64,000 bases of DNA, taken from the NCBI GenBank assembly GCA_964036155.1, contig OZ038422.1, forward strand, positions 76,283,201 to 76,347,200, in the 5' to 3' direction. How positions within the stretch are numbered: position 1 is the first letter of the stretch; each line of letters opens with the position of its first letter. The position numbers and the translations under genes were made by a program. The notes under the pieces were generated by a model. The model did no database searches. It was not told the origin of the DNA and worked only from the letters and a program-made list of their open reading frames with translations. This DNA is from Diploscapter coronatus (taxonomy: Eukaryota; Nematoda; Chromadorea; Rhabditida; Rhabditidae). Below are positions 59,242 to 64,000 of this stretch, piece by piece.

Positions 59242-59433
59242 GGCCCATGGGTGTATCCATCCATATGGATTTGGTTCGGATTCGGGACACTTTTGCAATT
59301 GTCCGGACCCTTGTTACAGCTATTTGTGGAATGGCTCTTAGGGTATCCCGTTTGGAAGAGCCCCTCCAAGAACTACATTCAATTCTTGGCTGAGCTTAGA
59401 CCGGTCCAAGTCTACTACAACAAAGGACTCTAA
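59242..59433 (+). pseudogene. Isolated coding-like fragment (63 codons)
   Basis: An open frame follows a TTATGATTAG that could be an acceptor, and reads through to TAA at 59431. Base composition and codon choice (GTC TAC TAC AAC, AAG AGC CCC TCC AAG) are unlike the AT-rich surroundings and like a highly expressed exon. It encodes a hydrophobic stretch (WIWFGFGTLLQLSGPLLQLF) and ends FLAELRPVQVYYNKGL. The same frame continues upstream for about 80 bases but is broken by TAG at 59239. I do not recognise the protein. It could be a terminal exon whose partners I cannot find, a gene relic, or cargo of the adjacent foldback element. Confidence 0.3.
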
Positions 59434-59920
59434 ATTTGTAAAAATAAGGTAATTTATTCAAATCATTGAAATTTCTGTTCGAGTTTATTATTCGGGAAAC
59501 TCAAAGTAATAAAGTTGTGAATTTCCTGAATAGTCATTTTTTTTTCTCGAAAACCTTCAACAAAATCTCCATTATTGAAGGAGAAAAATGAAAATAAGTA
59601 CGGTTAAATTAAAATCTCATTTATTTTTGAAAATGAAATTGCCTCATCCAACAAATAAAAAAATTAATTGCTGAAATAGCCGTAACTCGTAAAATCATTC
59701 TGAGAAAACTTAGAAAATCTCTAAATACTAAATGAAAACCTAAATACATCAGTTTCAAGAAATATGTATGAAAAGACAAATACGTCGAGTAGTTGATAAA
59801 TTTTAGAGGTACAAATGATATTTAGCACCTCTCTTCAAATTAAAAAAAAAACTGAAGATAATTTTATAATTCCTACAAAATGACAACATTTTTGTAAATT
59901 AGGAAAAAAATCTCGTTAAA

Positions 59921-61436
59921 TTAATTGGCGGCAGCCCACTCCTTAAGCTCGTCCATGGTATCCATTTTCCGAATCTTTTCTCGGCTAGCTCGGGAGCGGG
60001 TAATCGGACCGGCGGGTACCTTAACATTGAAAGAATTGTCATTTTTTCCTAAAAGTATAAAAAAAATCATTCCCATGCTCTATTATATAAAAATTTCTAT
60101 TAAAAAATCGCTAAACAACTTATTAGTGCTAAATCTAACTATGGGAAACAAGGGGTATCATTCAAGTATAATCTATTGGAAAAATAACATCTTGATGATT
60201 TTCTTACATCAGGCAGATCGATACTATTAGTTCCTGCCTTGGCGCGTTTTTTGCTCGACTGAATTATTATTTTTCACCATCGTCGATTTTTCGTCTTCGT
60301 TTTTTATTTTCATTTAAATAACTCAAAGGACCTTCAATAGAAAACCCCCTCCTAGTACAAGTCCCTGGTCTTCTATTTTAATTTTTAGGAAAAAAACATG
60401 TAATAGAAGTCTTTCTTATAAGAAAGGCTAGCCTGTTAGATATAAATTGAAAATCAAAGTCCCTGGTTTTTTCTTTTATTTTTAAAGTTAGAAGAGTTCT
60501 TACCTCTGGCAATTCCGGTGTCTTGACAGAGTCCGCTTGGAGTTGTTCCAATTCGGCCATGAGATCGTCTTCATCAGCCACATCTCCAATCGGTCGAGAA
60601 ATGGCCTGATTCAACTCGTCGGACATAGCCAGATCGTCCGCGATTTGGTCCATTAGATCGGCCACCTAGAGTTGATTTCGGTAAGTCAATTATTTAGTAA
60701 AACAACGTCGATTATAGATTCATAGCAAGTCAAGGAAAGTAAATATAAAGAAACAGGTCAAAGTTAATTTTAAAATAAAGTAAAAGATAGAAGTAAAGAG
60801 AAAAAAACAATGCTTACCTTATCAATATCCAACTTCTTGTTGGCATTCTTCAAAGTTTCATTGGTTCCCGACAGGACATCGACGACCTCTTGGTTCATTC
60901 CGACATTCTCCAGGGCTGCTCTTTGGGCTTCTAGCTTGGAGAGGGTCTAAATTCCTCAATTTTGAAACTTATTCGAAATTTCCCTTACTCCATCGATTCT
61001 GCCCAGCTCGATTTCGTACTGTTTTTTTCTTCTCAACGCGGAAATTGCCATTTTTTTATTCGTCTTGACGTATTTCTTAGCATTTTCAACTTCCTGAAAT
61101 CATACCTTCGTCTTCGTTAAAATATCCAGCTCTAGTTAAGTTTGAGTTTATGCTAATTTTATAATTGTTGTTGGAAATGAAGGTGAAATGTTTTTTTAGA
61201 AAAAAAAACGATCTTCAACAATTATTTCCAACCTGAGCAATTTTCTCTTCGAAATGTTCTTGTTTCCTGGTGAGTAGTTCTTCCGTTTCCTTCAATTTGC
61301 TGATAGCGTCTTCGGCAGTGGGTGCCTTTCTCTTTCGGCTGTAGGCTTTGATTTCGGCCTTGATTTCACTGGCCGTTTCGTGGACTTTTTCGTGGATCCG
61401 GTTCGCAGCCCGTTCGATTCGATCGAAGAACGACAT
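59921..61436 (-). CDS. vps-32: ESCRT-III subunit VPS-32/SNF7 (CHMP4)
   Basis: Exons 61233-61436, 60989-61093, 60818-60946, 60504-60665, 60208-60258 and 59921-60019 give 249 residues, slightly longer than human CHMP4 (about 220-233). The basic N-terminal half has AISALRRKKQYEIELGRIDGTL, the hallmark SNF7 helix, and the acidic C-terminal half has DEDDLMAELEQLQAD. The protein ends DTMDELKEWAAAN, a MIM1/ALIX-binding-type helix matching the CHMP4 end. SNF7 polymers cut membrane necks in endosome sorting, cytokinesis and repair. The last join uses acceptor ATGTTAAG because the stronger TTTTAG site puts the conserved C-terminus out of frame. Exon 5 (SSKKRAKAG...) adds a basic insert not seen in mammals. 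Confidence 0.93.
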
Positions 61437-63442
61437 TCTGTTTTACCCTGAAAATCCAATTTCATCGATCTTCTTCTCGATGTCAAATCGAATTAGAGTC
61501 AACGAAGTTTCGGTTTGAAAATTTTCAAACTTAAGATTGAAGATTCCAGAAAACTACATGAAGTCCAGCTTTTCAACGTTAAAGTTAAAAAAATCTTTGT
61601 TCTAATTTTTCAAGGATGAAATTTGAAAGGAAAAAACATTAAAATTGAAGTAACACATTTTTGACTCTATTTAAAACTTTCCCGATAAAACTACGAATTC
61701 ACGCCGCTCGATGTTATTTTATGAGCTTATATCGGCGAGTCAATAAAACGTGCTTTTCATCGAAAAATGAAGATTGCGTTGAAAGGAAATGCGAAATGTT
61801 TGGAAGGAAGAGGAAGGCTAATTCAATCGTCGAAAAATCAATAGAACCGGGAAAATGTAAAACGTCAAAACAACCAGCGTAAAAATGGGAAATACGAATG
61901 ATGCATAGAAGAATCGGAAAGAGACCGAAAGATCGCAAGGAAAGGACGTGGGAAAATCTAAAGAAAAAGGAAAAGACACCTCTTCAAAGGAGAAAACACG
62001 GAAAAATTCATATTTTTCTCTGACTAAAAAATAATAGTCTAAAATTGGGCGAAATTTACAAATTTTTGTGAATTTTGGTAGCAAATATGAGAAGCAGACT
62101 AAAGACATGGAAAGTCTAACGAGGAATTAAATTGCCGAGAGAAAACTACACATCCGCGCAAAGAAAGAGCAGGGGAAGATCGATATGAAAACTGGATGTG
62201 AAAGTAGGAACAAAAAAAGAATTTGACCAGAGCTACGAAAGCAAAGGTGTAAGGAAATGAAATGAGGCACAACACCTCCTGTCTTATCTGCAATTTCTAC
62301 TTTTCATCCAAGGTCAAGTTTTAAAAAATGATACGAGGAACGTTTAACCTCGAAAAATCTTAATTCCGACCTAATTATGGCGAAATTAATTTGTTCTAAG
62401 AATTATTTCGAGCTATTTTGACATACCATCGGAAGGTCTGATTCAGAAAGACTATATTTATTGTCAGAGACGGTTTTTATATTCGCCAGTTTCCGCGATT
62501 TCGAAACTTCATCTATTTTCTGCGAGATTTTGCAATTAGTTGTGACGCAGCCAACTAACATTGTCCGTCCTTCCGAATTTTACCGTTTCCAACCATTCTT
62601 CACTTATCGCAATTTCCAATCTACGCGTTTCAAGTGATTAGAGTAAGAAAATACAGAAAAAAAACGGGCAAATGAGTCATTTTGAAAAAGTGGAAGGGCG
62701 AAGGACATTGTTGCAAATCAAAATGACCTGGTACAAAAATAGTTGAAATAGAATAGTACACAGCCGGACTTTGTCAAAGTAACCGTATTTTTATTGCCTA
62801 AAAGACAGTAAACTACAAACTGATGAAGATAGTTTTTAAAACGAATTTGAAAAGTCTGCAAAAAGCATGGGAGTAATACGCTAAAGATTGACAATTTTCG
62901 GTCGAAAATGAATGGGATTTCAATGGCACGAAAAGCAACTGCCACGAGGAAAGAGGGAAAAGCTGAGAGAAACAATTCGAGTTCAGAGCAAATAGTGGAA
63001 AGGCTATCGATCGATATTTTTGAAAAGCATTTCAAATCCAACACACATGAGCTAAAGCAACACATCTTTCCTATCAAATCGACAAAAATTGATGATTTGT
63101 GATATATCATTGAAAAATTCATTCATACTAATGAAATTATTATTTCCCACAAAATGTCGATGTCCATATTGCAATAAAAATGGTTTTATTAAAATCGGAA
63201 AGCACCTCTGATGCATTTTAAATTATTACATTGAAATTCGATTCAAAAAGACTTAAATAAGATAAAGCCCCGTATATCCTTGACGATGATAATAAATATG
63301 CAGATTTTCACATTTAAAATTTGTTTTTGACAGTTTGGTGAATAACTTTTTCGCGTAACTAGTTTAGAAGGTACTTCAAAGTGATAGAGAACCTTCGAAT
63401 AAAAAGTCCTGTCTAATAAATTAAAACGTCCCTTCTAATAAT
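61437..63442. other. 2-kb intergenic region without a gene
   Basis: AT-rich upstream DNA of VPS-32 and the 3' region of the next minus-strand gene. ORFs on both strands are low-complexity Phe/Ser/Lys types without motifs. No RNA gene or inverted repeat seen. Confidence 0.4.
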
Positions 63443-64000
63443 TTAATTGAGCATGGTATGATCCTCGAAGATCTTCTTTCTTTGTTCTTCGACTTTTTTC
63501 ATCCACCTATTCTGCTCGGCTTCAACTTTGCCCAGAACGTGATTTCTGAAAATAAAAGTTTCAGAATTGGAATAAAATAAAAAAAAAAAAACAAAATTTA
63601 AGCACAAATAATTCTTTTTTTCGCATTTCCCATGAAAATAGTAACACAATGCTTTGCGCTGTCCGATGTTTTTTTAAAAAAAAATCGGGTAAACTTTTAT
63701 TTTGCATTATTTTTTACATAAATATTCTTTTAAATATTTCCGCACAATTTTGTTTAGATTTAAAAAACAATCTATCATAAAAATGAATAAAATCGATTTT
63801 TAACAATTTTAATGATGCTTCGCCGGACAAGGAAAAGAAAGAGCAAAGCACTGTGAGCATTCGACTTACTATTCGTATCTAGTGATGGGAGAAATCTGGA
63901 TAAAATCAATTTTTACCCGTTTTCTTTTCCTTTCAAAGATAAAAAATAAAATTTTAATTTAAAAAAAATACCTTGATCTCATATTACTTCCGCCGTGCAC
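63443..64000 (-). CDS. 3' end of an unrecognised gene
   Basis: Two exons are in the window: 63972-64000 (runs off the end) and 63443-63545. They join in phase as ...SNMRSR|NHVLGKVEAEQNRWMKKVEE... and end HTMLN. The visible part is about 43 residues, a charged amphipathic helix with heptad-like spacing, probably a coiled coil at the C-terminus. The family cannot be named from this piece. Confidence 0.6.

Noticed and set aside
58985..59341. 118-residue + ORF across the 59.0-kb hairpin
   Set aside because: The frame runs through the inverted repeat and shows no family motif. The coding-like signal downstream is in another frame.
1..64000. CRISPR arrays, bacterial operons, insertion sequences, full retroelements
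   Set aside because: No regularly spaced direct repeats, no transposase or reverse-transcriptase frames. The DNA is eukaryotic and nuclear.

Overview
This 64 kb window is nuclear DNA of a nematode, most likely a free-living rhabditid relative of Caenorhabditis. It is AT-rich. Genes are cut into many small exons by introns of about 40-60 bases with TTTTCAG-like acceptors. Several start codons sit within 0-14 bases of such an acceptor with no upstream exon, which is how spliced-leader trans-splicing looks. A nematode-only chemoreceptor family (SRT) and a lipase of the type expanded in nematodes are present. All gene models below were joined by hand from reading frames and splice sites. For nearly every complete model the exon lengths sum to a multiple of three.

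Layout. 1-2.4 kb: cystinosin (+, 5' end cut off). 3.1-9.5 kb: adenosine-receptor-like GPCR (-). 10.3-11.4 kb: emopamil-binding-protein-like 4-TM protein (-). 12.3-17.6 kb: divergent sodium:neurotransmitter-symporter-like protein with an extra 4-TM tail (-). 18.3-20.1 kb: secreted class-2 lipase (-). 20.5-22.0 kb: small single-pass membrane protein (+). 24.0-25.7 kb: SRT chemoreceptor (+). 26.7-30.8 kb: large unrecognised Cys/Lys/Glu-rich protein ending in a LIR-like motif (-). 33.6-34.3 kb: ELOF1 (-). 35.0-41.4 kb: four + genes in a row, MRPL27, LIN-7, ISCA2 and TTC19, of which at least the first two have operon-like spacing. 42.3-43.7 kb: CYRI/FAM49 (-). 44.8-51.7 kb: RUS1/DUF647 (+), whose 4.2-kb third intron holds two complete antisense genes, a C2H2 zinc-finger protein and uracil-DNA glycosylase. 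52.1-55.0 kb: bestrophin (+). 56.1-58.1 kb: degenerate or divergent multi-pass membrane protein (-). 59.9-61.4 kb: VPS-32/CHMP4 (-). 63.4-64.0 kb: 3' end of an unknown gene (-).

How the genes relate. Most are unconnected housekeeping genes. Three (MRPL27, ISCA2, TTC19) are mitochondrial: ribosome, late Fe-S cluster assembly and complex III maintenance. They share a tandem block with the polarity scaffold LIN-7. Cystinosin and VPS-32 act in the endolysosomal system, and the large LIR-motif protein may touch autophagy. The most unusual structures are the symporter-plus-4TM fusion, the nested gene pair inside the RUS1 intron, and seven small foldback (MITE-like) elements, mostly in introns, the youngest of which is a nearly perfect hairpin with arms of about 105 bases at 30.5-30.7 kb. 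No RNA gene, CRISPR array or full-length autonomous transposon was found.
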